Source: Shewanella denitrificans OS217
Lineage (GTDB): Bacteria; Pseudomonadota; Gammaproteobacteria; Enterobacterales; Shewanellaceae
DNA length: 64,000 nt
Direction: 5' to 3'
NCBI RefSeq assembly: GCF_000013765.1
Contig: NC_007954.1
Location: 1,426,001-1,490,000, forward strand
The position numbers were made by a program, and so were the translations under genes. The notes under the pieces were generated by a model that was given only the letters and a program-made list of their open reading frames with translations, was not told the DNA's origin and made no database searches. Below, in pieces: positions 24,776-33,395 of the stretch (position 1 is its first letter; each line of letters begins with the position of its first letter).

Positions 24776-25627
24776 ATGACTATTCAGGGACAGTCAAATA
24801 CGTCGACCAAGATACAAAGTATGCATGAGTCAAGCAAAGGCAGCTTAGTTTTTGTGGGGACAGGCCTTCAATTGGCAGGTCAGATCAGTGTGTTAAGCCG
24901 AAGTTATATTGAAAATGCTGACAGAGTATTTTCTATCGTGCCCGATGCTTTTGCCGAAGAGTGGCTCATTAGTCTCAATCCCAATCACACTTCGTTACAA
25001 TCTTATTATGCCCAAGCGGATGAAGTTAAAAATCGCCGACACACCTATAAACAAATGGTGGAAGCTATGTTAGTGGCGGTAAGAAAAGGGGAACAAGTGG
25101 TGTGCGCGCTTTATGGTCACCCTGGGGTTTTTGCTTGTGTATCTCACCTTGCCATCGCTCAAGCTAGAACTGAAGGCTTTGATTCTTATATGGAACCTGG
25201 TATTTCTGCAGAGGCATGTCTTTGGGCTGATTTAGGCATAGACCCTGGACAATGTGGGCATCAAAGTTTTGAAGCGACCCAGTTTCTCTTGTATCAACAT
25301 AGACCCGATCCCTCAACCCATTTACTCTTATGGCAAATTGCATTGGCGGGCGATCATACCTTGACCCAATTTTCTACCACTTCAGATAGATTGCAGGTAT
25401 TAGTGGACTTGTTGTCACAGTGGTATCCTTTAGATCATGAGGTAGTGATTTACGAGGCGGCGAATTTGCCACTTCAGCAACCTAGGATAGAGAGGTTAGC
25501 CCTTAAAGCATTGCCACAAGCAAGATTAACAGTGATTAGTACCCTGTTAATTCCGCCGTCCCAAGCCTTGAAGCTAAATGAAATTGTGCTTGCCAAGCTG
25601 GGTATTTCGGCGCTGGAGTTAGGTTAG
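24776..25627 (+). CDS. sonM: borosin alpha-N-methyltransferase (SonM type)
   Basis: Iterative enzyme that methylates backbone amides of a separate precursor peptide with SAM. The 283-residue protein has the tetrapyrrole-methylase fold: GSLVFVGTGLQLAGQ (22-36), YGHPGVFA (113-120) for SAM binding, EPGISAEACLWADLG (140-154) and GHQSFEATQFL. Y78, R87 and Y91 have the spacing of the known catalytic Tyr/Arg/Tyr set of borosin enzymes (Y63/R72/Y76 in OphMA), which separates it from porphyrin or cobalamin methylases. No precursor is fused at its C-terminus, so it is a split (type IV) borosin enzyme. Compared with remembered S. oneidensis SonM it has about 20 extra N-terminal residues; the ATG at codon 16 is another possible start. 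The precursor gene follows 50 bases later. Confidence 0.92.
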   Translation: MTIQGQSNTSTKIQSMHESSKGSLVFVGTGLQLAGQISVLSRSYIENADRVFSIVPDAFAEEWLISLNPNHTSLQSYYAQADEVKNRRHTYKQMVEAMLVAVRKGEQVVCALYGHPGVFACVSHLAIAQARTEGFDSYMEPGISAEACLWADLGIDPGQCGHQSFEATQFLLYQHRPDPSTHLLLWQIALAGDHTLTQFSTTSDRLQVLVDLLSQWYPLDHEVVIYEAANLPLQQPRIERLALKALPQARLTVISTLLIPPSQALKLNEIVLAKLGISALELG

Positions 25628-25677
25628 TATTTACTTGTTATCGTCCCAAAGCGTTATTAACACTTAAGGAGAAGTAT

Positions 25678-25887
25678 ATGTCCATGTTAAACCCGTTCCT
25701 TGTGAGGCTGGGCAGTGATGCCAAATTATTATTGGCAATGAAGCGGCAACCTAGACAGGTGATGCTTGATAATGGCTTAAGCCAAGAAGATATCCAGCTC
25801 GTCATGAGCAAAGATGTCAATATGCTTAGAGATAAGATGGGTGGTAAGGCAATGTTGCCGATTTTAATCATCCACAGTTTTGCATAG
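25678..25887 (+). CDS. sonA: split borosin precursor peptide (SonA type)
   Basis: The 69-residue precursor follows AAGGAG at about 6 bases. Residues 1-52 form the helical borosin-binding domain, MLNPFLVRLGSDAKLLLAM, QPRQVMLDNGLSQEDIQ and LVMSKDVNMLR. The C-terminal hydrophobic segment PILIIHSFA (61-69) is the candidate core. From memory, SonA of S. oneidensis is methylated at L63 and I65; here I62-L63-I64-I65 aligns in register with those positions, but the flanking residues and end are different. No leader cleavage site or protease gene is seen nearby. The peptide would be bound by the neighbouring methyltransferase and methylated at core amides. Function of the mature product is unknown. 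The domain also resembles Nif11-like leaders superficially, but the partner gene decides for borosin. Confidence 0.9.
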   Translation: MSMLNPFLVRLGSDAKLLLAMKRQPRQVMLDNGLSQEDIQLVMSKDVNMLRDKMGGKAMLPILIIHSFA

Positions 25888-25900
25888 GAAGTTTTAGTTG

Positions 25901-27637
25901 ATGGTAAGGCTATTCAGTGTCGTTCTAATATTGTTTTACAGTGTGTGCCTGCTTGCAGATGAACATCAGATAGAACAAGATTTTATTCAGCTTGAACAAG
26001 TGTTGCAGTCTGATACAGCAACGGCGGACAAGTTGTTGAACAAACTGTTTAGCATTCAAGACGAGTTAACTACCGGACAGTTGACTCGTCTTCATGTTAT
26101 TTCCAGCGCTCAAAAACTCATCAAAGGCGATTATCATGGCGCCGATTCCCAACTTGATAAAGTCTTAACTTACCCACTCGATGAGGCCACTGAAAATACC
26201 GTCTACCTCTATAAAGTGACCGCTAATATAGGCATGAAGCAATACACTAAAGCCTTTACCTTATTAGAAGAAAACCTTGCAAGGATCGGTGGCTACGGTG
26301 AGCAAACCATTAAAATTAGTAGTTACTTGAGGTTGGTTAATGCTTACCTTGATATGGGCGCTTATCAAGAAGCCAAGCAATATGCTGAAACTGTGCTTGA
26401 TTTGAACCAAGGCAAGATGATGCGAGAGCAATGCTATGCGTTAGTTTTACTTTCTTATGCCGAACTTAAATTGGCCATGCTTGATAAGGCAAAACAAGGT
26501 TTTGCTGAAACTCAGGCTTATTGTGAGCAACATGAAGCGCCATTGATTGTTGCCATGGCGATAAAAGGTAAGGGCATGTTGGCACTCGAGCATCAAGATT
26601 ATCGGTTAGCCGCCAAGATGTTTGAAGATGCCTTACAGCGATACCAAACGTTTAAGTTCAACTTTGAAATAGTGCGTACTCAGGCGCTACTCGCTCAAGC
26701 CTATTATCATTTAGAAAGGTTAGGCCAAGCCTTGGTCTTAGCACAGCAAGTGAGCGACAGTGCCGATGAGCCCAGTAATCTTGAACCTAAGAAGCAAGCC
26801 TATGACGTACAAGCCTCGATCGCTTTTCAAAACGAAGATTTTAAGCAAGCTTATCAGTTCCAGCTGCTTTCTCATGATCTGGAATTGCAATTATTGAACG
26901 ATCAAATTTTGAAAGAAAATGCCTATCAGATGGCAAAGTTTGATAGTGCTGAAAAAAATCGAGAACTGACAAATTTAAAGCAAGAGCATGAGTTGTTAAG
27001 CAAGCAGCGAGATTTAAATAATCGTGATGCCAGTTCCTCTTTGATGTTTACCACCTTATTGATTGGTGCGGTTGCTTGCCTTAGTTTGTTACTGTTTGCC
27101 GCTTGGTTACAGCGTAATCGTTATAAAAAACAAGTACAGCGTGATGTGCTAACGGGGGCATATAACCGCTCTACGGGGCAAGAACGAGCGGAAATCGATT
27201 TTGTTCAATGCCTAGCCAGACGAGAGGATTATTGCCTTATTGTGCTCGATTTAGATCGCTTCAAAATCGTTAATGAGAAATACGGCGATGCGACCGGTGA
27301 TTGGGTGCTTAAGCGCCTTAGTCAAATAATGAGTGAAAATGTCAGTACTGAGGCTGTGTTTGCTCGCATGGGGGGAGAAGAGTTTGCCATATTTTCGCCA
27401 AGGATTAACTTGGACGATGGGGTTAAGCTCGCTAAGTTACTGTTGCAATTGATCCAAAACATAGATACTCGTCATACTGGTCATGGGTTTCAAATTAAGG
27501 CAAGCTTTGGCGTCAGTGCCATGGAAGAAGATGATTTAAGCATAGATCCACTCATGCACAGAGCCGTGCTTGCCCTGCAACAAGCTAAGGCGAACGGCGG
27601 TAATCGAGTCGAAGTGGCTCAGTCTGGAGAGTTTTAG
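25901..27637 (+). CDS. periplasmic TPR protein with membrane helix and GGDEF domain
   Basis: Third gene of the borosin cluster; ATG 25901 is 13 bases after the precursor stop, with AGGAAG before it (an in-frame TTG lies one codon upstream). The 578-residue product has a signal peptide ending near LLADEHQ, tetratricopeptide helices (about 45-330), a short coiled coil, one membrane segment (about 382-402, LLIGAVACLSLLLFAAWL) and a cytosolic GGDEF domain. This has DVLTGAYNRSTGQ, VLDLDRFKIVNEKYGDATGD and an intact MGGEEF. The RxxD inhibition site is absent. It should make cyclic-di-GMP in response to something bound outside by the TPR domain. Similar TPR-GGDEF proteins are common in Shewanella; being joined to sonM-sonA is the notable point. 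Confidence 0.88.
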   Translation: MVRLFSVVLILFYSVCLLADEHQIEQDFIQLEQVLQSDTATADKLLNKLFSIQDELTTGQLTRLHVISSAQKLIKGDYHGADSQLDKVLTYPLDEATENTVYLYKVTANIGMKQYTKAFTLLEENLARIGGYGEQTIKISSYLRLVNAYLDMGAYQEAKQYAETVLDLNQGKMMREQCYALVLLSYAELKLAMLDKAKQGFAETQAYCEQHEAPLIVAMAIKGKGMLALEHQDYRLAAKMFEDALQRYQTFKFNFEIVRTQALLAQAYYHLERLGQALVLAQQVSDSADEPSNLEPKKQAYDVQASIAFQNEDFKQAYQFQLLSHDLELQLLNDQILKENAYQMAKFDSAEKNRELTNLKQEHELLSKQRDLNNRDASSSLMFTTLLIGAVACLSLLLFAAWLQRNRYKKQVQRDVLTGAYNRSTGQERAEIDFVQCLARREDYCLIVLDLDRFKIVNEKYGDATGDWVLKRLSQIMSENVSTEAVFARMGGEEFAIFSPRINLDDGVKLAKLLLQLIQNIDTRHTGHGFQIKASFGVSAMEEDDLSIDPLMHRAVLALQQAKANGGNRVEVAQSGEF

Positions 27638-28042
27638 AGACACTAAGCGGCTTCGCTTGGCTTTATGCCTGATGTGATATTCCCATAGAAAGTCTGAGCA
27701 CTGGCTCTGGTATTCTGCCCTAGCATTTTCTCTGCTATTAAACCCTAAACTCCAGCTTTTCATCTTTGTTTACGCAAAGGTGCCGCTAATTTCCTTTTAT
27801 ACCTGTGTCAGGTTAATGCCAATTTAGTCTGTTATCTCCTTACCATCGCTATGGTTAGATGGAGTCAATGGCTATCACCATGAGATTAATTTACTTTTCA
27901 CCACGACTTGGCGGCTTTTTAGCTTATTTTGTAAAAAATTTAAAATATTTATAAATTTCTCACTATTAATCCACATAAAAACCACTTGTTGATCTGAAAA
28001 CAAAAGCTTAAATCGGCAGGCATTAGAGTTTTATTTTTCTCT

Positions 28043-28056
28043 CGTTTACGTAAACG
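28043..28056. promoter_or_regulatory. perfect palindrome CGTTTACGTAAACG
   Basis: A 14-base perfect dyad upstream of aceB, six bases before a second imperfect dyad TTAAAAC-GGTC-GTTTGA (28062-28078). It is a candidate operator for a fatty-acid or carbon regulator such as PsrA; the protein identity is a guess. Confidence 0.4.
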
Positions 28057-28228
28057 TAAGATTAAAACGGTCGTTTGATGTTGAGTTTGTCAATACTAAG
28101 TTTAAGTCATTGTTTATAATGGTTTAATAAGCTTTACCTTTGCTTCCCCAGCAAACGCAGGGTTAACTTTCACTGCGGCGCATCCTTCTGTCAAGTTTAT
28201 CTTTTTTTGTAAGTTATTATTTACTGCT

Positions 28229-28243
28229 TGTAATTTTAGTACG
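28229..28243. promoter_or_regulatory. HexR-like site
   Basis: TGTAATTTTAGTACG matches the HexR pattern TGTAATTAAATTACA at 11 of 15 positions. HexR is reported, from memory, to control aceBA in Shewanella. The second arm is weak. Confidence 0.35.
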
Positions 28244-28530
28244 GTTTTACATTCCTTTATCATTTCTTGGCTCCTTGGTCATACCAATTTTAGTGTTTAA
28301 AATGTTTAAATTAGAATTAAAGCTCTAATGTGTTTTTTATCAGTACCTTATGGAGGTTACGCTTGCTTGGTCTTACCAATTTCCGACCTGTTTTAATGTT
28401 GCTATTTTGGTTTTAAGGCTTTTTCTAACTGTTGCAATCACACAGGTTTATGGTTAGATTTTAGTCCGAAACAAACATTTGAAAGTTTTTGCCGTGCAGA
28501 TAGCATAGTTAAGGGATTGGGAGTTTAGAC

Positions 28531-30198
28531 ATGACTGCAGAACAACTGGTTGCAAAATACACTCAGGGCGAGGCTAAGAGCTTATCGTCTCAGCAAGCTG
28601 AAACAGACCCTTCGCCTTTGGCGATTATAGGGCCAGATGTTCAAGGTCAAGAAGAACTCTTTACACCGGGTGCGTTAGCCTTATTAACCGCCTTAAGCGA
28701 GAACTTTGCTGGCGAGGTGACTGAGCTGCTGGCTAAGCGATCTCAGAAACAGGCACGAATAGATAAAGGCGAATTGCCTGATTTTTTACCAGAAACCCGT
28801 GCCATTAGAGATGGACAATGGTCAATTAGAGGTATTCCGGCAGATCTCACCGATCGTAGGGTAGAAATCACAGGTCCTGTTGACCGTAAGATGATCATCA
28901 ATGCCCTCAATGCCAAGGTCAAAGTATTCATGGCTGATTTTGAAGACTCATTGGCACCGAGTTGGCAGAAAGTTATCGAAGGTCAAATTAACCTGCGTGA
29001 TGCTGTGCGGGGGGATATCAGTTTTACCGCCCCTGATACGGGCAAGCAATACAGCTTAGATCCTGATCCAGCCGTGCTTATTTGCCGAGTTCGAGGCCTG
29101 CACTTAAAAGAGAAACACGTTGAATATCAAAGCAACGCAATCCCCGGTGCTTTATTCGATTTCGCGCTGTACTTTTATCATAACTACCATCAATTATTGG
29201 CTAAAGGTTCAGGCCCGTATTTTTATCTTCCAAAACTTGAAAGCCATTTAGAAGCGCGCTGGTGGGCAAAAGTCTTCGCGTTTGTCGAAGACAGATTCTG
29301 TCTAAAGCCTGGCACCATTAAATGCACTTGCTTGATTGAAACTTTACCTGCCGTGTTTGAAATGGATGAAATTCTTTATGAATTACGTTCAAACATAGTG
29401 GCGCTAAATTGCGGCCGCTGGGATTATATTTTCAGTTATATCAAAACGTTAAAAAACCATGCTGACAAGGTCTTACCAGACCGTCAAGCCGTAACCATGG
29501 ATACCAAATTCCTAAGTGCTTACTCACGCTTACTGATCAAGACCTGCCATAAACGCGACGCCTTAGCCATGGGCGGTATGGCTGCCTTTATTCCTGCAAA
29601 AGATGAAGCGACCAATGCACAAGTGTTACAAAAAGTGCGCGGCGATAAAGAGCTTGAAGCGCGTAATGGCCATGATGGCACTTGGGTTGCCCATCCGGGA
29701 CTTGCGGATACTGCGATGGAAATCTTCAATCGATACATAGGTCCAGGTGAGACCAATCAGCTGCATATCACCCGTGATGTCGATGCGCCAATATCGGCCA
29801 GTGAATTACTCAGCCCTTGCGATGGCGAACGTACTGAAACGGGTATGCGACTTAATATTCGTATCGCAGTGCAATATATCGAAGCTTGGATCCAAGGAAA
29901 CGGCTGCGTGCCTATCTACGGCTTGATGGAAGATGCTGCAACAGCTGAAATTTCTCGAACGTCCATCTGGCAATGGATTAAGCACGGTAAAAGCCTTTCC
30001 AACGGCAAGTTAGTGACCAAAGAATTGTTCAACAGCATGCTTAAAGAAGAATTAGTCACAGTAAAACAAGAATTGGGCAGTGAACGGTTTAATAGTGGCC
30101 AATTTGCCAAAGCCGCTGAGCTATTCACCAGTATTACCACGGCCGATGAGCTAGTTGATTTCTTAACCTTACCGGGTTACGAGCTGTTAACAGCTTAA
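28531..30198 (+). CDS. aceB: malate synthase A
   Basis: Condenses glyoxylate with acetyl-CoA to malate in the glyoxylate shunt. The 555-residue protein has the TIM-barrel signature: DFEDSLAPSW (catalytic acidic region), LICRVRGLHLKEKHV with active-site arginine, LIETLPAVFEMDEILYELR, NCGRWDYIFSYIKT and GMAAFIPAKD. It is of normal length for the A isoform. GGGA precedes ATG at 28531. It lies 76 bases before aceA on the same strand, so the two form an operon regulated as a unit on acetate or fatty acids. Confidence 0.98.
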   Translation: MTAEQLVAKYTQGEAKSLSSQQAETDPSPLAIIGPDVQGQEELFTPGALALLTALSENFAGEVTELLAKRSQKQARIDKGELPDFLPETRAIRDGQWSIRGIPADLTDRRVEITGPVDRKMIINALNAKVKVFMADFEDSLAPSWQKVIEGQINLRDAVRGDISFTAPDTGKQYSLDPDPAVLICRVRGLHLKEKHVEYQSNAIPGALFDFALYFYHNYHQLLAKGSGPYFYLPKLESHLEARWWAKVFAFVEDRFCLKPGTIKCTCLIETLPAVFEMDEILYELRSNIVALNCGRWDYIFSYIKTLKNHADKVLPDRQAVTMDTKFLSAYSRLLIKTCHKRDALAMGGMAAFIPAKDEATNAQVLQKVRGDKELEARNGHDGTWVAHPGLADTAMEIFNRYIGPGETNQLHITRDVDAPISASELLSPCDGERTETGMRLNIRIAVQYIEAWIQGNGCVPIYGLMEDAATAEISRTSIWQWIKHGKSLSNGKLVTKELFNSMLKEELVTVKQELGSERFNSGQFAKAAELFTSITTADELVDFLTLPGYELLTA

Positions 30199-30274
30199 TG
30201 TTGGCAAATTAATCGAGCGTTACAAATTTAGCTGTTTCAACACGCAGCTTATTATCAAAATGAAGGAGTAGGAT

Positions 30275-31600
30275 ATGTCTAAGGTAGAAGCAGGGTTAAC
30301 TCGTCAGCAGCAGATCGATGCGATTAAAAAAGATTGGGCTGAGAATCCACGTTGGAAGCATGTGAAGCGTCCATTTACGGCTGAAGAAGTGGTTGCACTA
30401 CGTGGATCTATCGTGCCAGAAAACACCATAGCTAAACGTGGCGCGGCTAAATTATGGGAGCTGGTGAATGGCGGAGCTAAAAAAGGCTATGTGAACTCAC
30501 TAGGTGCATTGACTGGCGGCCAAGCCGTGCAGCAAGCCAAAGCCGGTATCGAAGCGATTTACCTTTCAGGTTGGCAGGTTGCCGCTGACGCTAACTTAGC
30601 GGGCACCATGTATCCAGACCAATCTTTGTATCCTGCAAACTCAGTTCCAGCCGTGGTGAGCCGTATTAACAACTCATTCCGCCGTGCTGACCAAATTCAA
30701 TGGGGCAAAGAAATTAATCCTGGTGATAAAAATTATACCGACTACTTCCTACCAATCGTTGCCGATGCAGAAGCGGGTTTTGGCGGCGTACTCAATGCCT
30801 TCGAACTGATGAAGTCTATGATCGATGCGGGCGCTGCTGGGGTTCACTTTGAAGACCAATTAGCATCAGTGAAGAAATGTGGCCACATGGGCGGCAAGGT
30901 ACTAGTACCGACTCAAGAAGCGGTGCAAAAGCTAGTAGCGGCGCGTCTAGCGGCCGATGTAAGCGGCGTTGATACGCTAGTTATCGCTCGTACCGATGCT
31001 AATGCTGCTGATTTGATGACTTCAGATTGTGATGCATATGACCGTGACTTTGTTACAGGCGAGCGTACCAGTGAAGGTTTCTACCGCGTTAAAGCGGGGC
31101 TTGACCAAGCGATTTCTCGCGGTCTTGCCTATGCGCCATACGCAGATTTAATCTGGTGTGAAACCGCTAAGCCTTGCCTTGAAGAAGCGAAGAAATTTGC
31201 TGAAGCGATTCACGCACAGTACCCAGATCAATTGCTGGCTTATAACTGTTCACCTTCGTTTAACTGGAAGAAGAACTTGGATGACGCAACAATTGCAAAA
31301 TTCCAACAAGAGCTATCAAACATGGGTTACAAGTACCAATTCATCACCTTAGCTGGCATTCATAACATGTGGTACAACATGTTCGATTTAGCCTATGACT
31401 ATGCTCGCGGTGAAGGCATGAAGCACTATGTTGAGAAAGTTCAGGAAGTTGAATTTGCTGCTGCAGAGAAAGGTTATACCTTTGTGTCTCACCAGCAAGA
31501 AGTGGGCACAGGCTACTTCGACCAAGTGACGACCTGTATCCAAGGTGGTAAGTCTTCAGTAACGGCACTAACGGGTTCAACTGAAGAAGAACAGTTTTAA
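30275..31600 (+). CDS. aceA: isocitrate lyase
   Basis: Splits isocitrate to succinate and glyoxylate, bypassing the CO2-losing steps of the TCA cycle. The 441-residue protein has the catalytic loop KKCGHMGGKVL, GAAGVHFEDQLASVKKC upstream of it, VIARTDANAADL, and YNCSPSFNWKKN. AAGGAG precedes the ATG at about 8 bases. It is the second gene of aceB-aceA and ends before a strong terminator. Confidence 0.98.
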   Translation: MSKVEAGLTRQQQIDAIKKDWAENPRWKHVKRPFTAEEVVALRGSIVPENTIAKRGAAKLWELVNGGAKKGYVNSLGALTGGQAVQQAKAGIEAIYLSGWQVAADANLAGTMYPDQSLYPANSVPAVVSRINNSFRRADQIQWGKEINPGDKNYTDYFLPIVADAEAGFGGVLNAFELMKSMIDAGAAGVHFEDQLASVKKCGHMGGKVLVPTQEAVQKLVAARLAADVSGVDTLVIARTDANAADLMTSDCDAYDRDFVTGERTSEGFYRVKAGLDQAISRGLAYAPYADLIWCETAKPCLEEAKKFAEAIHAQYPDQLLAYNCSPSFNWKKNLDDATIAKFQQELSNMGYKYQFITLAGIHNMWYNMFDLAYDYARGEGMKHYVEKVQEVEFAAAEKGYTFVSHQQEVGTGYFDQVTTCIQGGKSSVTALTGSTEEEQF

Positions 31601-31624
31601 TTAAGGCGTAATCTGATTGCCTTT

Positions 31625-31659
31625 CCCACCTAGTTTTCCTACGGGCTAGGTGGGATTTT
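31625..31659 (+). terminator. terminator of the aceBA operon
   Basis: CCCACCTAG and CTAGGTGGG arms with a 12-base loop are followed by ATTTTT. Confidence 0.88.
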
Positions 31660-31861
31660 TACTTTCAGACTAAGCTTTGTGACCTTGGTAATTTCTTCCC
31701 GCCCAAGTCCACCCACACAAGGCAATAAGTCTGCGGCTCTGCGGTGATATTCAATGGATTTGAATTCTAGAGCCGTTTTTTTACTAACCAGCATAAAAAT
31801 CCCAACACTTTAGTATTAGCCCCCTATACTGATAAAACCCATTCCTGCTTAAGGTTACCTA

Positions 31862-33331
31862 TTGTTGAAATCGTCCTCCACCGTTCATAAGGGCGCAGAC
31901 TATTGGACAAAACGCATTAGCGATCAAGAAATGCCTGCCTTATGCTCCACAGTGCGCGAATTGGAAAAACTTGCAAAGGATGATGTGTCTTCACTGGCTA
32001 TTTTAGGCCGTAGCGTGATGCATGATAATGCGTTAACTTCTAGGATCCTCCGCGTTGCCAATAGTGCGACTTATAACAAAGGCATTAATCACGTATCGAC
32101 CGTTAGCCGAGCCGCTGTGATGTTAGGTTTTGATACCTTAAGAAATATTTGCATTACCGCCCGTTTACTCAGCAGTTTGCTGGAAAATAAAAATCTAAGC
32201 CCCAATGTGTATCAAAGGCTGCTTAAGTTGATGGCGCAGTCCTTTCAAGCGGCTATGCTTGCCAGAATGATGATGACAGGCCACGATGAAAAACTCAGAG
32301 AAGAAGTCTTTATTGCCTCCTTGTTATACCGCATAGGTGAAAGTGCATTTTGGAGCACGGGGGGGAGTTTTAGTGATGCTTTAGACCAAAAATTACGGGA
32401 CAGTGATAGCGAGCAAGATCCACAAGCCATAGTGCGTGATATTCTGGGTACCTCCTTTAGCCAGCTAACGCAAAATATTGCTCGTAGTTGGGGACTTGGA
32501 GAAGTGCTGCTAAAGTCGCTTTCTCATCCCGATGAACGTACTCCAGAAATTCGCTGTATTGCCCTTGCCGATAAATTAGCTCAGTTGTTAATTGAGCCTG
32601 CAGAGGATCCCAATGAGTTTGCCGAGAGGCTTAAACAAACCGCTGATATGCTTAATATCGAGGTCAGCGAATTTAGGCAAAAGGTGGTGGATTGCACTAA
32701 GGCAACTCAGAAATTGGCTATCGATTATGGGGCTAAGGTGTTACTTGATTTCTTGCCGAAAAGTGCCGATGTTAAGGCCAGTGTCGATCAAGAAGCTAAG
32801 CCGTTAGTGGTGCGAGCAAGCGATGCGGCAATCCAGCTTAAAAAATTAAGAGAGTTAACTGGCTATGCACTCACTAAAACAGATTTCAATCAGGTGATGT
32901 TAACCGCCCTTGAGGGCATACTCTCGGGTGTCGGTGTGGACAGATGTGGAGTGCTATTGCTCTCTCCTAATCGCCAGCTATTACAACCTAGGATCATGCT
33001 AGGGGACGAGGCTGAGGCGATGAAGCGTGAATTTATTATCAGCTTAGATGAAACCATGAGTATTTTTTCGCAATGCGTGGAGCGAAAAACCCCCTTTTGG
33101 GTAGCAGATCCTAATGCAAAAGAGTGGCAAAAAAGTATTAACCCTGCACTGAAAACCAAGTTGTCAAAGACAGGTTTTTTCTTAGCACCGGTCTCAATAG
33201 ATACGCGGGTGATCGGGGTGTTTTTCGCCGACAGGAGCCATAGTGGTCGCTCGTTTGAGCCTCAAGATTATGATAATTTCACTCATTTCACTCAATTAGC
33301 CAATATTTGCTTTGGCGTCTCAGTGAAATAA
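31862..33331 (+). CDS. HDOD domain signalling protein with GAF domain
   Basis: The 489-residue protein has an N-terminal HDOD region (about 20-215) with MPALCSTVRELEKLAKDDVSSLAILGRSVMHDNALTSRILRVANSATYN. A C-terminal GAF domain (about 325-485) contains GVDRCGVLLL, and FFADRSHSGRSFEPQDYDNFT is near the end. HDOD proteins are scaffolds without HD metal catalysis, and they often sit in cyclic-di-GMP networks. The GAF domain may bind a ligand or redox signal. The start is a TTG at 31862 (or the TTG one codon on); AAGG lies about 9 bases upstream. It stands alone after aceA. Confidence 0.88.
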   Translation: MLKSSSTVHKGADYWTKRISDQEMPALCSTVRELEKLAKDDVSSLAILGRSVMHDNALTSRILRVANSATYNKGINHVSTVSRAAVMLGFDTLRNICITARLLSSLLENKNLSPNVYQRLLKLMAQSFQAAMLARMMMTGHDEKLREEVFIASLLYRIGESAFWSTGGSFSDALDQKLRDSDSEQDPQAIVRDILGTSFSQLTQNIARSWGLGEVLLKSLSHPDERTPEIRCIALADKLAQLLIEPAEDPNEFAERLKQTADMLNIEVSEFRQKVVDCTKATQKLAIDYGAKVLLDFLPKSADVKASVDQEAKPLVVRASDAAIQLKKLRELTGYALTKTDFNQVMLTALEGILSGVGVDRCGVLLLSPNRQLLQPRIMLGDEAEAMKREFIISLDETMSIFSQCVERKTPFWVADPNAKEWQKSINPALKTKLSKTGFFLAPVSIDTRVIGVFFADRSHSGRSFEPQDYDNFTHFTQLANICFGVSVK

Positions 33332-33349
33332 GGCTGATAATAAGCCAAT

Positions 33350-33386
33350 AAAAAGCCAGTTAACATTCATGTTAACTGGCTTTTTA
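33350..33386. terminator. bidirectional terminator
   Basis: AAAAGCCAGTTAACAT and its complement around a two-base loop form a 16-base stem with flanking A and T runs, between convergent genes. Confidence 0.92.
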
Positions 33387-33395
33387 TTGATGGTG

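Larger units (their letters stand above)
27638..28530. other. long aceB leader
   Basis: About 890 bases without a gene. It contains the palindrome and HexR-like element listed separately, a TATAAT at 28115-28120, and a duplicated GGTC-T/A-TACCAATTT phrase (28278 and 28370 areas). The leader is unusually long for a glyoxylate operon. Confidence 0.5.

Noticed and set aside
24776..25627. Porphyrin/cobalamin methylase
   Set aside because: The fold is shared, but the Tyr/Arg/Tyr spacing and the adjacent precursor identify a borosin enzyme; no tetrapyrrole genes are near.
25638..25871. 77-residue frame antisense to the borosin precursor
   Set aside because: It is an antisense shadow; the sense frame has a good ribosome site and clear family match.
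25678..25887. Nif11-like leader peptide
   Set aside because: The helix pattern is superficially similar, but there is no GG cleavage motif and the neighbour is a borosin methyltransferase.
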